Assembly: GCA_038527215.1 (NCBI GenBank)
Contig: JBCBGC010000011.1
Location: 1 to 64,000 of the forward strand
Source of the DNA: JAWPMV01 sp038527215
GTDB lineage: Bacteria; Bacteroidota; Bacteroidia; J057
Direction of reading: 5' to 3'
Length of the DNA stretch: 64,000 nucleotides
Below the pieces are notes generated by a model that saw nothing but the letters and a program-made list of their open reading frames with translations, searched no databases and was not told the DNA's origin. Shown piece by piece: positions 17,343-26,344 of this stretch (its first letter is position 1; every line of letters begins with the position of its first letter). The translations under genes and the position numbers were made by a program.

Positions 17343-18509
17343 CTATGCTTGTTTATTCTGCAAAGCCAATAAGCCAAGTATCGGCCCGGCAGCCAGCACG
17401 AGGTATAGGAGATTTGGCTCGATCAAGGGGCTAATGGCATTCAACAACTGAATGCTGATAATGGTGATCGCAAAGCCAATGCAGTTCACGATGGTGAGGG
17501 CTGTACCTTTTAGTTCGGCTGGGGCGTTTTGGGCGACCAGGGTAGAGAATAAGGGCGAGTCAGCAATCACCACCATCCCCCAAAATAGGAGGAAAGCTAG
17601 GAACAGCCCTGCGGACGGCTGTGAAAAGATCCACGGAGAGATCAGGCAACAAAGCCCGGAAAGCAACAGACTTACAAAGGCGACTTGCTTCGCCCCAAAT
17701 CGCTGAGAAAGGAATCCGCCCAGTACACAGGCAATTCCTCCAATGCCGATCACCAGGAAAGAGAGGGTAGATATGTCCCAGCTTATGGTTTCTTTGGAAC
17801 CAAAGGCCAAAATCATGCTAGGCACAAAAGCCCAAAAGGCATATAGCTCCCACATGTGCCCGAAATATCCGAAAGCAGCTGCGCGGAAGTTTCTTTCCTG
17901 AAATACCTTGAAAAAAGCGGACAAGCGGATGTGCTGGCTAGGCTTTCTAAAAGGGCCATCTGGTACCAGGCTGAGCATGAGGAAGCCACCCAGGACCGCG
18001 AGGCTCGAAGTTGAGATCAAGACAAATATCCAGGATATGCTCTCCGTCAGGCCTTTGAGTAAATGTGGGAAAGCGGTTCCTACTACCAGCGCGCCCACCA
18101 GAAACCCCAGGGATTTTCCCAGGCCTTTTTCAAAATAGTCCGCGGCAATTTTCATCCCGACCGGATAAATGCCTGCCAGGAAAAATCCGGTAAAAAACCG
18201 AAATACCAGGATGCTTCCCAGGCTGTTCCCTTCCCAAATAACCCCCAGGTTAAAAGCAGCACCCAGCAGGGCACAGCCAAAAAACACCTTTGAAGGAGAA
18301 AAGCGGTCTGCCACGGACAACACGGCAAACATTAGGGTGCCGCTAATAAAGCCAAATTGAACCAGGGAAGTCAGGTGCCCCAAATCGCGTTCTTGCAGCC
18401 CAAAAGTATCCATCAAATCCGGCATGACACCATTGCCGGCAAACCAAAGTGAAGTGCAAAGGAACTGGGAAATGACAATGACGGGCAGGATGAATTTGGA
18501 GGATTTCAT
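17343..18509 (-). CDS. MFS transporter
   Basis: The 388-residue protein is almost wholly hydrophobic, with about twelve membrane helices, and ends shortly after the last. The motif-A-like loop between helices 2 and 3 reads SVADRFSPSKV, typical of the major facilitator superfamily, and a second-half equivalent GGFLSQRFGAKQV follows helix 8. The N-terminal MKSSKFILPVIVISQF start is well placed. Substrate is unknown; short MFS proteins like this are often efflux pumps or small-molecule permeases. A Crp/Fnr-type regulator gene is transcribed divergently 200 bases away and may control it. Confidence 0.88.
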   Translation of the reverse strand: MKSSKFILPVIVISQFLCTSLWFAGNGVMPDLMDTFGLQERDLGHLTSLVQFGFISGTLMFAVLSVADRFSPSKVFFGCALLGAAFNLGVIWEGNSLGSILVFRFFTGFFLAGIYPVGMKIAADYFEKGLGKSLGFLVGALVVGTAFPHLLKGLTESISWIFVLISTSSLAVLGGFLMLSLVPDGPFRKPSQHIRLSAFFKVFQERNFRAAAFGYFGHMWELYAFWAFVPSMILAFGSKETISWDISTLSFLVIGIGGIACVLGGFLSQRFGAKQVAFVSLLLSGLCCLISPWIFSQPSAGLFLAFLLFWGMVVIADSPLFSTLVAQNAPAELKGTALTIVNCIGFAITIISIQLLNAISPLIEPNLLYLVLAAGPILGLLALQNKQA

Positions 18510-18708
18510 GCGGTGGACTCAGTTGCTACCCAAGTCCCATACAAAGCTTATCAGACAAAACTCAGCTTGGGGGTAATGAGGTAAACCTTCAAGATAGGAA
18601 ATATGCGGCCCGGAACCACATGCAGGAGGATTCAGGTTGGGGGTATTTCTCTATCTTGTATTCGAATTCATTTCGCTTTCAGGGCGCTAACCTCCTTTTA
18701 CCCGAAAA

Positions 18709-19275
18709 ATGAACTTGCTTAAAGAAAGCCTTTCCCATCTTGTCAACTTTGAGCAGGAAGCCCTGCTGGCCCTTGAGGCATGTTTCAAGACGGTCCATTA
18801 CCGCAAAGGAGCCGCGCTGGCCAGAAAAGGAGAATATGCCCGAAAAATTGCCTTTGTCAACGCAGGGGTACTCCGGGCCTTCTATAGCAACGCCAAAGGA
18901 GAGCAATACAACAAGACTTTTTTTACCCAGGGAACCTTCGTGGGGGCCTATTCTTCCCTGGTAACCGGCCAGAAAAATCTGATTGATATTGATTGTTTGA
19001 CGGACTGTGAGTTAAGGACCGCGCAGTACCAGGAGGTGGTGAGCTTATACGAGACTTTTCCCCAAGTAGAACGTTTGGCCCGTATACTGGCCGAGCAGTT
19101 TTTTGTACAAAAGGAAAAAAGAGAAATCGAGTTGGTAACCCTGGAAGCCAAAGATCGATATGTGATTTTTCAGGAAGAGCACCCTGAACTTGAGCAATTG
19201 ATCCCGCAGTATCATATTGCCTCTTATCTGGGCATAAGTGCTACCCAGTTAAGTCGGATTCGCGCTGCGAAATAG
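18709..19275 (+). CDS. Crp/Fnr-family transcription regulator
   Basis: The 188-residue protein has an N-terminal cyclic-nucleotide-binding-type beta-roll (about 20-115; HYRKGAALARKGEYARKI, then a GALR-like FVNAGVLRAF) and a C-terminal winged-helix segment with the recognition element YLGISATQLSRIR. The phosphate-binding cassette of cAMP receptors (E-x-x-R) is not clear, and no Cys cluster for an Fe-S centre is present. This is the common Bacteroidota Crp/Fnr subgroup whose ligand is unknown. It is divergent from the MFS gene and ahead of a DltE-like SDR gene; regulating either is plausible. Confidence 0.85.
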   Translation: MNLLKESLSHLVNFEQEALLALEACFKTVHYRKGAALARKGEYARKIAFVNAGVLRAFYSNAKGEQYNKTFFTQGTFVGAYSSLVTGQKNLIDIDCLTDCELRTAQYQEVVSLYETFPQVERLARILAEQFFVQKEKREIELVTLEAKDRYVIFQEEHPELEQLIPQYHIASYLGISATQLSRIRAAK

Positions 19276-19368
19276 CCTCTCTTTCCCTGGAGCTTTCTTT
19301 ACATATGTAAATGGATGATCGATACCAGCCCAGGATCTTTGTCCTATCATTCCATTTTATTTCAACAT

Positions 19369-20100
19369 ATGCGAACTCAAGGGAACAAAATCCTCATTAC
19401 GGGTGCTACCCAAGGCATCGGCAAAGCCATGCTTGAGCACTTTCTCAGATTGGACAATCACATCATTGCCGTGGGCAGGGACCAGGAAAAACTCAAGCAG
19501 CTTGCCAAGACAGATGAGCGAATCTTTTCTTTTGCGTGTGATCTGGCTGATCCCAACCAATTGGATGAGTTGCTGGTCTTTGTAGAGCAAGCCCACCCAG
19601 ATACCAATATCCTGATCAACAATGCCGGCATCCAGTATAATTATCACTTTGCGGACGACCCTCATGTCCTGGCCAAAATTGAAAGAGAAGTTCAGGTAAA
19701 CCTACTTGCACCATTGAAACTCATCGCCTTGCTCCTGCCAGTCTTGAGCGCCCATGATCAATCAGCCATTGTCAATGTCTCTTCTGGATTAGGACTGGTT
19801 CCCAAAATGCAGGCTCCGGTGTATTGCGGAACTAAAGCCGGGATTCACATATTTACCAAAGCGCTGCGCTACCAACTCCAGGGTACCAAAGTCTTTGAAG
19901 TGATTCCGCCCCTGGTGGATACGGCCATGACGGCGGGCCGCGGAAAGGGAAAGATCAGTCCGGAAAAACTGGTGGAGGAATTCATGCAGGCCTTTCGAAA
20001 GGATAAATATGAGGTGAATATTGGCAAAGTTAAACTGCTCAGATTGATCAATCGGCTTAGCCCGGCCCTGGCTGACCGGATCATGAAAGGAGGCGTATAA
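19369..20100 (+). CDS. DltE-like short-chain dehydrogenase
   Basis: The preferred ATG (19369) gives a 243-residue protein starting MRTQGNKILITG, directly at the first Rossmann strand; an extension to 19315 looks non-coding. The NAD(P) motif is TGATQGIG, then NNAG, catalytic Ser near 139, and YxxxK as YCGTK near 152-156. Overall resemblance is to the DltE-like subgroup of classical SDRs, whose physiological substrate is unclear. It follows the Crp/Fnr gene by 93 bases. Confidence 0.85.
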   Translation: MRTQGNKILITGATQGIGKAMLEHFLRLDNHIIAVGRDQEKLKQLAKTDERIFSFACDLADPNQLDELLVFVEQAHPDTNILINNAGIQYNYHFADDPHVLAKIEREVQVNLLAPLKLIALLLPVLSAHDQSAIVNVSSGLGLVPKMQAPVYCGTKAGIHIFTKALRYQLQGTKVFEVIPPLVDTAMTAGRGKGKISPEKLVEEFMQAFRKDKYEVNIGKVKLLRLINRLSPALADRIMKGGV

Positions 20101-20214
20101 GCTGGAAACTTTTGAGGATCGGTTTTGCTTATTTCGATTAGTATGGAAAAAGGGATGTATCCTATTGGCTGATGTCCGTATACTGTTTGAAGGTTTCACC
20201 TGAGCCCAGCTTCC

Positions 20215-20562
20215 ATGAAAGATATTTATTGCGAACAAATCATCCCTGGAAAGTTAAAAGTTGATATAGTCTTTGAAACGGATTTGGTCATGGCTTTTCA
20301 TCACACCAGGCCTTATTGGGAAAGGCATATTGTCATCATTCCCAAAGCGCATATAGAAGGGCTTTCTTCCTATCCCAATGAGCCAGCATTGAACAAAGAT
20401 TTTTTCGAGGCCATTAGCTTTGTGACCCGTATGTTTGAGGAAAAATACGGCGGTTGCCGGATTTCTTCTAATGTAGGTAACTATCAGACTAGTAAGCATT
20501 TGCATTGGTATGTGCATCAGGGGAAACGCCTGGTTGCTGAAAGCGAAAGTCCTGAGCATTGA
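20215..20562 (+). CDS. HIT-family protein with altered triad
   Basis: The 115-residue protein is a HIT-domain nucleotide hydrolase or transferase. The N-terminal part has the ETDLVMAFHHTRPYWERHIV strands ending in IIPKAHIEGL. The C-terminal motif reads HLHWYVHQG: the first His (about 95) and central nucleophilic His (about 97) are kept, but the third motif position is Tyr, with a His two residues on. Many HIT proteins read HxHxH, so the active site is slightly unusual but probably functional. It stands alone, 115 bases after the SDR gene. Confidence 0.82.
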   Translation: MKDIYCEQIIPGKLKVDIVFETDLVMAFHHTRPYWERHIVIIPKAHIEGLSSYPNEPALNKDFFEAISFVTRMFEEKYGGCRISSNVGNYQTSKHLHWYVHQGKRLVAESESPEH

Positions 20563-20674
20563 AAGAGAAATGATCTGAATTCCTAAAATTTCTAACCCTT
20601 GTATGATTCCTGTTGAAATGCATTCCTACTTTAGGAGGTAATGCCCAAGTTTTGGAGGACCAGATCAATCCTCC

Positions 20675-22489
20675 ATGAAAAAGAATAATCGCCTGGTTTT
20701 AAAACCAGGCCTGAACAACCAATTAAAAGTCTTGCTCGGAACGGCCATCGGCATTGGGGCCATTATTTTTGCTGCAGTGTTTGGGGTCATGGAAACCACC
20801 TCCGTTGATGGAGGCTATGCGGATTCAGGCTCAGGAACCTATCATGGGAACATTTTTTGGTTTACCTGGGAAAACGGGGACCTATCGGATGGAGTTCACG
20901 ATGGCGACACCAAAACCTTCACCGTACCCGGCGGGCTGGAAATTACCACTACCTTTTCCAATGTAACCGGGCAAGCCTCAGATAATATACCTACCGATAT
21001 GGCCACCTGGAGTGGGGCAGTGGCCCACCGTTATTATCAAATCAGTGGGAGTAATGGGGAAGCCTTGTATGGCGGGAACGGTGATGACGGCGATTTCCGG
21101 ATTACGTTCACTGCTACCCTAGAAGGCGCTCCTTATACGCCTCATTTGATCTTCATCGACCCAGAATCGACTGATGGTGGCGAAAACCTCAAGGTAACGA
21201 CCAATGGGGATGATTGGGAGGTCATTGAAACACTTCCAGAGGGAGGTATCAATCTCGATTTATCCAATCCCAAACAGCTCCAGATATTTGACGGCTCTGC
21301 TAAGGTGCCCATCCTGCTTTCCCGCTCTGCTACCCAGTTGGATGTCTCTATCAATGCTGGAGGTCGCCAGGGTGTGGCGTTTGGCTTATGGTTCTCCATG
21401 GACTACGGGGATGCCCCGGATTCCTACGGAACCCAGGATGTGAGCAGTGGGGCCAAGCACTTACAGGACCCTAGCGTGCCCCTATTTCTAGGCAGTCAGG
21501 TCGATGCAGAGACCGATGGGAGTGCCTCGGGAACCGGCTCGGAAGACAATACCGGAGGCAACAACGACGAAGATGGGGTCACACTCCCGGCCTCCATGGA
21601 AGTACTCTCTGCCTTTACCCTGGACAAGTCAGATATAAACCTTACCAATCAATCCGGCGGTCAGGCTACCCTGCATGCGTGGATTGATTTTAATGCTAAT
21701 GGCACCTTCGAAACGAAGGAATATACCTCTACCACCGTAGCCAATAATACCCTGAATGGAAATCCAGACGGAGACCTGGTTTGGTCAAATATTCAGGACG
21801 GGGTAAGTGGTAGTTCCTACGCACGCTTCCGACTGACGACCGATGGAAATATCAACTCTGCGGCTCCGGGAGGTCTCGCCATGGATGGAGAAGTCGAGGA
21901 TTATCCTGTAACCCTCAGTTATACCTTTCTCCCGGTGGAGTGGCTCTCGCTGGATGCCAAATGGCAGGGAAGCGATGTGCTGGTCAGTTGGCAAACCGCT
22001 AAGGAAGTCAATACAGACTACTTCCAGGTCGAGCGTCAGGTCGGAACTCAGGGCATGTTTCAGCCCATAGGTGAGACGGAGGCTGCTGGATTCGCAGAAG
22101 AAGTGCAGACCTATCGCTTGGTGGATCAGGAAATGGCCCAGATCTCTAATCCTGCTGAGGTGATTTACCGGATTAAACAAGTGGATATTGATGGGAAATT
22201 CGAATATTCAAATTTGATAGAACTTCAGGGAAAAAGAGGAAAACCTGCACTTTCCTTCACTTTCGGACCTAACCCAGCATCCGAACAGCTGAATGTTCAG
22301 CTGATCATCCCTGATGGCACTGCTACCAGTTTTACCGTGCGGAGTCTCGATGGTAAAACTACTTTTGAAAGGAGTTTTACGCACCCGGAAACCTTATCCG
22401 TCAACGTCTCATCTTGGCCCAGAGGGATTTATATCCTCACGCTGGGGAACGAGGAGGAGCAGACCAGTAAAAGGCTGGTGGTTAGATAG
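20675..22489 (+). CDS. GEVED-domain surface protein, T9SS cargo
   Basis: The 604-residue protein has an N-terminal export helix (about 18-40), a beta-rich region with a PGGLEITTTFSNVT segment, a GEVED domain (about 245-415, closing with the eponymous DGEVEDYPV), an Fn3-like LPVEWLSLDAKW segment, and a C-terminal type A T9SS sorting domain (FGPNPASEQLNV to the basic KRLVVR end). It should be exported by Sec, crossed over the outer membrane by the type IX system and anchored or released at the surface. A likely role is adhesion. The first codons contain a perfect 20-base palindrome. Confidence 0.85.
   Translation: MKKNNRLVLKPGLNNQLKVLLGTAIGIGAIIFAAVFGVMETTSVDGGYADSGSGTYHGNIFWFTWENGDLSDGVHDGDTKTFTVPGGLEITTTFSNVTGQASDNIPTDMATWSGAVAHRYYQISGSNGEALYGGNGDDGDFRITFTATLEGAPYTPHLIFIDPESTDGGENLKVTTNGDDWEVIETLPEGGINLDLSNPKQLQIFDGSAKVPILLSRSATQLDVSINAGGRQGVAFGLWFSMDYGDAPDSYGTQDVSSGAKHLQDPSVPLFLGSQVDAETDGSASGTGSEDNTGGNNDEDGVTLPASMEVLSAFTLDKSDINLTNQSGGQATLHAWIDFNANGTFETKEYTSTTVANNTLNGNPDGDLVWSNIQDGVSGSSYARFRLTTDGNINSAAPGGLAMDGEVEDYPVTLSYTFLPVEWLSLDAKWQGSDVLVSWQTAKEVNTDYFQVERQVGTQGMFQPIGETEAAGFAEEVQTYRLVDQEMAQISNPAEVIYRIKQVDIDGKFEYSNLIELQGKRGKPALSFTFGPNPASEQLNVQLIIPDGTATSFTVRSLDGKTTFERSFTHPETLSVNVSSWPRGIYILTLGNEEEQTSKRLVVR
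20691..20710. repeat. Perfect 20-bp palindrome in early coding region
   Basis: GCCTGGTTTTAAAACCAGGC is a perfect palindrome spanning codons 6-12 of the GEVED-protein gene, 16 bases after its ATG. As RNA it could form a hairpin near the translation start; as DNA it could be an operator. Confidence 0.5.
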
Positions 22490-22504
22490 GCTCTGATGAG
22501 GCGC

Positions 22505-24031
22505 CTACTGAAAGGGAGAAATATCCACGGTTCGCGCCTCATCATTTGCTTTTTTTACGGCTTCCAGCAAATCCTGTAGATGAGATTTCTGCAACCAATA
22601 GCCCCCTCTGAAGACAGATTCGATCGAACGAGTGTGTTGAATATCTTCCAGGGGATTTTGGGAGAGTAGCACTAAATCAGCCTGGTAACCTTCCTGAATG
22701 ATTCCCGTTTTCGTCTTCATCCATTTACCGGGAGCCACGGTTGCGGAGAATAATACCTGAGCAGGCGTCATGCCGGCTTGGGAAAGGGAGACCAATTCAT
22801 CATGCAAAGAAAAGCCTGGGATGGTCAGCGCGCCACAGGCATCGGTCCCCGCCATTAACTGTACGCCGTTCCTGGCCAGGGCTGCAGTCATGATATGAAT
22901 GGCTTTCACATAAGTTTCCCAAAATTCCCGAGAGGCCTTCGCCCGTTTTGGATTGTTGGTGACCTCTTCCGATTCCATGTAATAATTATTGCCGGGTAGC
23001 CAGCCTCTGGCAAAGAGGGTGCCCTCGATTTGCCCTGGGTTGGCAAACGCCAGCTTGATTTGACGGATAGTGGAGGGGAGCTCGAATTTTTGTTTGGGGA
23101 GGCTTTCCATTAGCCAAATGGTGCTGGTAACAGCAATGTCCTCCTCCCGAATCAGCCTGGCCAGACTATCACTTTGCCTTTCCAACCAGGCCAGGAATTC
23201 TGAAGCATTGTCGCTTCCGATTCTACCGTATTCCCACATTTTACTTTTGGTGATTTCCTCTACATGGGCATATTCTTTCTGCCCACCATAAAGGGCCTTA
23301 TTCAGGCCTACTGCGACCGGTATATGCCCAATTACAGGTAGTCCTTGCTCCTGGGCATATTTGAGGGTAGCCTCATACATCTCGGCGTTGAGGTGGGTGC
23401 TGATTTTTATGGCATCAAAGCCTTGGCTTTTCAGTTGAGCGATCTTCTTTTTTGCCGCTTCTTCACTCGTAAAGTTGATTCTATTCCTGGTCCAGCTATC
23501 GTAGAGCCCGGCCATACCTGGATTACTATTCACTTTTTCTGAGGCCACGAAAACCTGAGGTCCCATAGTTCCTTGTGTGATTTCCTCTCGCCACGTCAAA
23601 TGGGTAGGATTACCAGCCATTTCTCTGACATAGGTAACCCCATTGGCCAGGTAGAGGTATAAGTCATTTTTGCTGGCTTTTAGATGGACATGGGAATCTA
23701 CCAGACCCGGGATGAGAAACTGACCTTGGGCATCCAGCACTTTCATGCCTTGCCGGGATATGCTATCTGGTTCCACGGCCACGATGCTTCCATTTTTCAA
23801 CACTACCTGATAGCCGGTGAGGAAGTGGCTACAGTCAGGGGCAAGGATATGCGCATGGCGGATAATGAGGTCCGAATACTGATGTTGCTTGCCTGGGGCT
23901 TCGATCACTTCGGTAAAACCCCCTCTGTATTTATAGAGTTGTCGGTCTGCCCAGTATAAGATGATCATGGACAGGAGAATGAATAGCAGCAGAATTTGTC
24001 CGACTCTTTTTAGGATGACTTTTTTGTTCAT
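22505..24031 (-). CDS. Membrane-anchored amidohydrolase
   Basis: The 508-residue protein has one N-terminal membrane helix (about 8-28) and an amidohydrolase-superfamily metal-dependent hydrolase domain. The first metal motif is DSHVHL (His near 114 and 116). DAIKIS supplies the candidate bridging Lys, VIGHIP and YAHVEE further His, and MAGTDACG the catalytic Asp. These are the positions expected of imidazolonepropionase- or prolidase-like members. Substrate is not predictable, although peptides or cyclic amides are common. The enzyme should face the periplasm. It converges with the GEVED gene, 15 bases apart. Confidence 0.85.
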   Translation of the reverse strand: MNKKVILKRVGQILLLFILLSMIILYWADRQLYKYRGGFTEVIEAPGKQHQYSDLIIRHAHILAPDCSHFLTGYQVVLKNGSIVAVEPDSISRQGMKVLDAQGQFLIPGLVDSHVHLKASKNDLYLYLANGVTYVREMAGNPTHLTWREEITQGTMGPQVFVASEKVNSNPGMAGLYDSWTRNRINFTSEEAAKKKIAQLKSQGFDAIKISTHLNAEMYEATLKYAQEQGLPVIGHIPVAVGLNKALYGGQKEYAHVEEITKSKMWEYGRIGSDNASEFLAWLERQSDSLARLIREEDIAVTSTIWLMESLPKQKFELPSTIRQIKLAFANPGQIEGTLFARGWLPGNNYYMESEEVTNNPKRAKASREFWETYVKAIHIMTAALARNGVQLMAGTDACGALTIPGFSLHDELVSLSQAGMTPAQVLFSATVAPGKWMKTKTGIIQEGYQADLVLLSQNPLEDIQHTRSIESVFRGGYWLQKSHLQDLLEAVKKANDEARTVDISPFQ

Positions 24032-24130
24032 TACTATGTTTTCGTGTCTGACTGCATTATACAGGTTTACCTGACAGAAAACCGGCCTGAGAAGCCATTT
24101 GGTACGAAAGTCTAGCTATTAGGGACAAAA

Positions 24131-24871
24131 TTACAGGGCTGGAATATCCTTTTTGTACGTCTTGGAAACGGGAACTTCAAGCTGCGTCAGTAATAAAGTG
24201 TGAGAATCCTTCCAGGATTTGATGTGATGAGGGTTGACGAGGTGAGAGCGATGGACCCGGATGAGGAAATCGAATTCGGCTAACAGGTTTTTAAGCGAAT
24301 TGCGAATGAGCTTTTTTTTAAGCTGCCCCCCTTCCAGAAAGAAAATCTCTACATAGTTCTGGGCATTGGAAATACAAATGAGTTCCTGCTCCTTTATTTT
24401 CAGGACATCCATTTTGTTCTCTCCATACAAGGTAATGTAAGCATCTTTGGCCGGCGCTAATTTTTGGACATATCTCCGGGCTAGAAAAAGAATAGGCGTG
24501 AGCACCAGAAAAATATTGAGGGAAATTTTGAGGAGATACTCTGGGATGGTATAAAACCCCTGGACTAACGGACTCCTGTAAAATACATAGGAGCTAAGGG
24601 TAAATATGAAATAGAATAGGGCATATACCCCGATCTCCCAGGAGATATTCCAATGTCCCTTCCGTTCATACCACCATCGTCGCGCCAGGCTGACCAACAG
24701 GTAGCAAATAATAATCAAACCGCTGTATCCCAGGCTGACGGTCACCCATTTGGAGAAATCCATGATTCCATGACCGAAGGGCCGGGTGAAGAAGGCGAAC
24801 AAAAATCCCCAAAGCCCCACCAATAGCCCAATTTGGCTATGCTGTTCCAAAGAGGGATTGAGGTCTTTCAT
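24131..24871 (-). CDS. Membrane LytTR-domain regulator
   Basis: From the ATG at 24871 the protein has 246 residues. There are four membrane helices in the first 140 (starting at about 14, 44, 78 and 109), then a LytTR DNA-binding domain (about 150-246; LIRVHRSHLVNPHHI in its core). No receiver or kinase domain exists, so it is a one-component membrane-bound regulator. Longer starts up to 24982 overlap the upstream gene and are unlikely. It is last of a likely four-gene group with the EAD11-like and secreted-protein genes, 56 bases after the preceding stop, and may control that cluster. Confidence 0.82.
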   Translation of the reverse strand: MKDLNPSLEQHSQIGLLVGLWGFLFAFFTRPFGHGIMDFSKWVTVSLGYSGLIIICYLLVSLARRWWYERKGHWNISWEIGVYALFYFIFTLSSYVFYRSPLVQGFYTIPEYLLKISLNIFLVLTPILFLARRYVQKLAPAKDAYITLYGENKMDVLKIKEQELICISNAQNYVEIFFLEGGQLKKKLIRNSLKNLLAEFDFLIRVHRSHLVNPHHIKSWKDSHTLLLTQLEVPVSKTYKKDIPAL

Positions 24872-24927
24872 GCGGGAAAAGATAGGCATTTGCTTGGGTA
24901 ATATCCTCCATATTTGTAAGGATATTT

Positions 24928-25710
24928 CTAAAACCGATATCCCACCGATATCCCTTGACCATCCACATTTAAGGTGTACCATCCTCCCGGTTGATAATCA
25001 CGCTTGTTTTTCTTCTTCAAAAAGTGGAGGCCTACCAGACCCAGGCCAGCCAGGGCCAGACTACTCCCTGCAACCTTTACAAAGACCATCGTGCGACGAC
25101 CCTGATTGGCAGCTTCCAATGCACTACCGGCATCGGTAAAGGTAAAACCCTGGTCATTCCATTTTTCCAGAAAGGTTCCCTCGTCCAGGGTTCCATCGAA
25201 AACCAATCCTACTTCGGTCTGAATTTCCCCGAAAAGCTGCCTGCGCAGACAAGCCAGGGTAAACCCTGTTCCTCCGCTCAGGATTAAGCCGCTGCTTAGG
25301 GCTATTTTGCCCGGACTGGGGCCAGTCGGAGGTAACTGTAGCTTTGGCGCATAGCTTTCCGGCTGGGAAGCGACAAATTGAAGGACGATTTCGCTTTGGG
25401 ATTCCAACCTGATGTCATATTCTGCTACGGGCCCGTATTCCCCAAATTGCAGTCGAAACAGAAACTCTTCCGCTTCCAGCAAGTCCAGTTCCGTCCCGTT
25501 CTCCCCCAAAATTTTGGCTTGAGGCTTGGCATCCAGTTGGGTGAGCACTTCCTTGATCACGGCCTCTTTTTTTTCATAGGCCGTTTGGGGGTTCAACAAA
25601 AGGTTGAGGTTTTGCTGAAATTTATACTCCTGAAAGGATTGGCTTTGGAGAGCGGTAGGCATGCCCAGCGCGAAAGCCCAAAGACAAAGGATGGCGGTTA
25701 ATATTTTCAT
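24928..25710 (-). CDS. Secreted protein sharing a domain with EAD11 neighbour
   Basis: The 260-residue protein has a signal peptide (cut near LQSQ, about 24), a domain at about 32-113, and two later hydrophobic segments (about 135-152 and 208-230), the last followed by a basic KKKNKR stretch. The 32-113 domain resembles the C-terminal domain of the EAD11 protein encoded two genes upstream: both have a GExGTxL core, then an F-L-x-R-L-x-FGE helix. This looks like a shared, unnamed extracytoplasmic domain. Its gene is 12 bases after the 206-residue gene and ahead of the LytTR gene. Function unknown; a partner of the membrane EAD11 protein is a reasonable inference. Confidence 0.6.
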   Translation of the reverse strand: MKILTAILCLWAFALGMPTALQSQSFQEYKFQQNLNLLLNPQTAYEKKEAVIKEVLTQLDAKPQAKILGENGTELDLLEAEEFLFRLQFGEYGPVAEYDIRLESQSEIVLQFVASQPESYAPKLQLPPTGPSPGKIALSSGLILSGGTGFTLACLRRQLFGEIQTEVGLVFDGTLDEGTFLEKWNDQGFTFTDAGSALEAANQGRRTMVFVKVAGSSLALAGLGLVGLHFLKKKNKRDYQPGGWYTLNVDGQGISVGYRF

Positions 25711-25722
25711 GGGGGGAGAAGG

Positions 25723-26343
25723 TTATTTGGTAAAAATGACGTGGCCAATTTTGACCTGAGGGATTTCCTTGAACTCCCCATGTATGTATTTTGGCTCGAC
25801 CAGAAAATAAACCAGGAGGGCTTTAAAGGCTTCAGGAATGAGATTTCTGGTAACATAAAGACGTTCCTGAAATTTGACTTGCCTAACGTTGGAGCCCCGA
25901 TGAAAAGGCTGCTGTTCGGTATGGCGGGTCCACGCAAACTTTGGCGGATGGCGTCGGTCAGGACCATATAGCTTGGCCAGATATTCCTCAATGATAAAGT
26001 CAGCATCAACGCGTTGCAGGCCTTGAAATAGGGCGGTGTCCTGCATCACGCCAATTTCCCAATCAAAAAAGAGACTTTGGGCATAGGACATGGCTTTGGC
26101 CCTTTCCCTGGGGTTTTTTGCATGAGAGATGACATTGAGGTAATTGTTCAAGGCTCTGGCCCTGTTCTCACCCCACCGATTAAAATCTGCCAGCTGTTTT
26201 CTATCTAGGACGGCGATGCGTTCCTTACCTTGTTGAAAAGCCTTTTCCTGCATAGGAATCGCGGGGGGCGGGGTTTGCCCGAATAGCAGGTTGGACCCTG
26301 GCAAAAGGCCCAAGAGCAAGCAGAAGAGGATGGATGTTTTCAT
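25723..26343 (-). CDS. Secreted protein of unknown function
   Basis: The 206-residue product has a signal peptide (cut near LLFGQ, about 23) and a mixed helical and strand mature part. A segment at about 64-128 (YLNVISHAKNPRERAKAMSY, later DFIIEEYLAKLYG) weakly echoes the domain shared by its two neighbours, with similar spacing between the early Leu/Asn helix and the later EEYLxxL helix. That resemblance is not certain. It lies one base after the EAD11 gene stop and 12 before the 260-residue gene, so the three are surely co-transcribed. Confidence 0.55.
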   Translation of the reverse strand: MKTSILFCLLLGLLPGSNLLFGQTPPPAIPMQEKAFQQGKERIAVLDRKQLADFNRWGENRARALNNYLNVISHAKNPRERAKAMSYAQSLFFDWEIGVMQDTALFQGLQRVDADFIIEEYLAKLYGPDRRHPPKFAWTRHTEQQPFHRGSNVRQVKFQERLYVTRNLIPEAFKALLVYFLVEPKYIHGEFKEIPQVKIGHVIFTK

Positions 26344-26344
26344 G

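Noticed and set aside
24872..24982. Longer N-terminus for the membrane LytTR protein
   Set aside because: It would overlap the upstream secreted-protein gene by 55 bases and adds residues unlike the family; the ATG at 24871 is preferred.
25378..25701. Open frame antisense to the secreted 260-residue protein
   Set aside because: The sense frame has a clear signal peptide, good operon spacing and a domain shared with a neighbour; the antisense frame has none of these.
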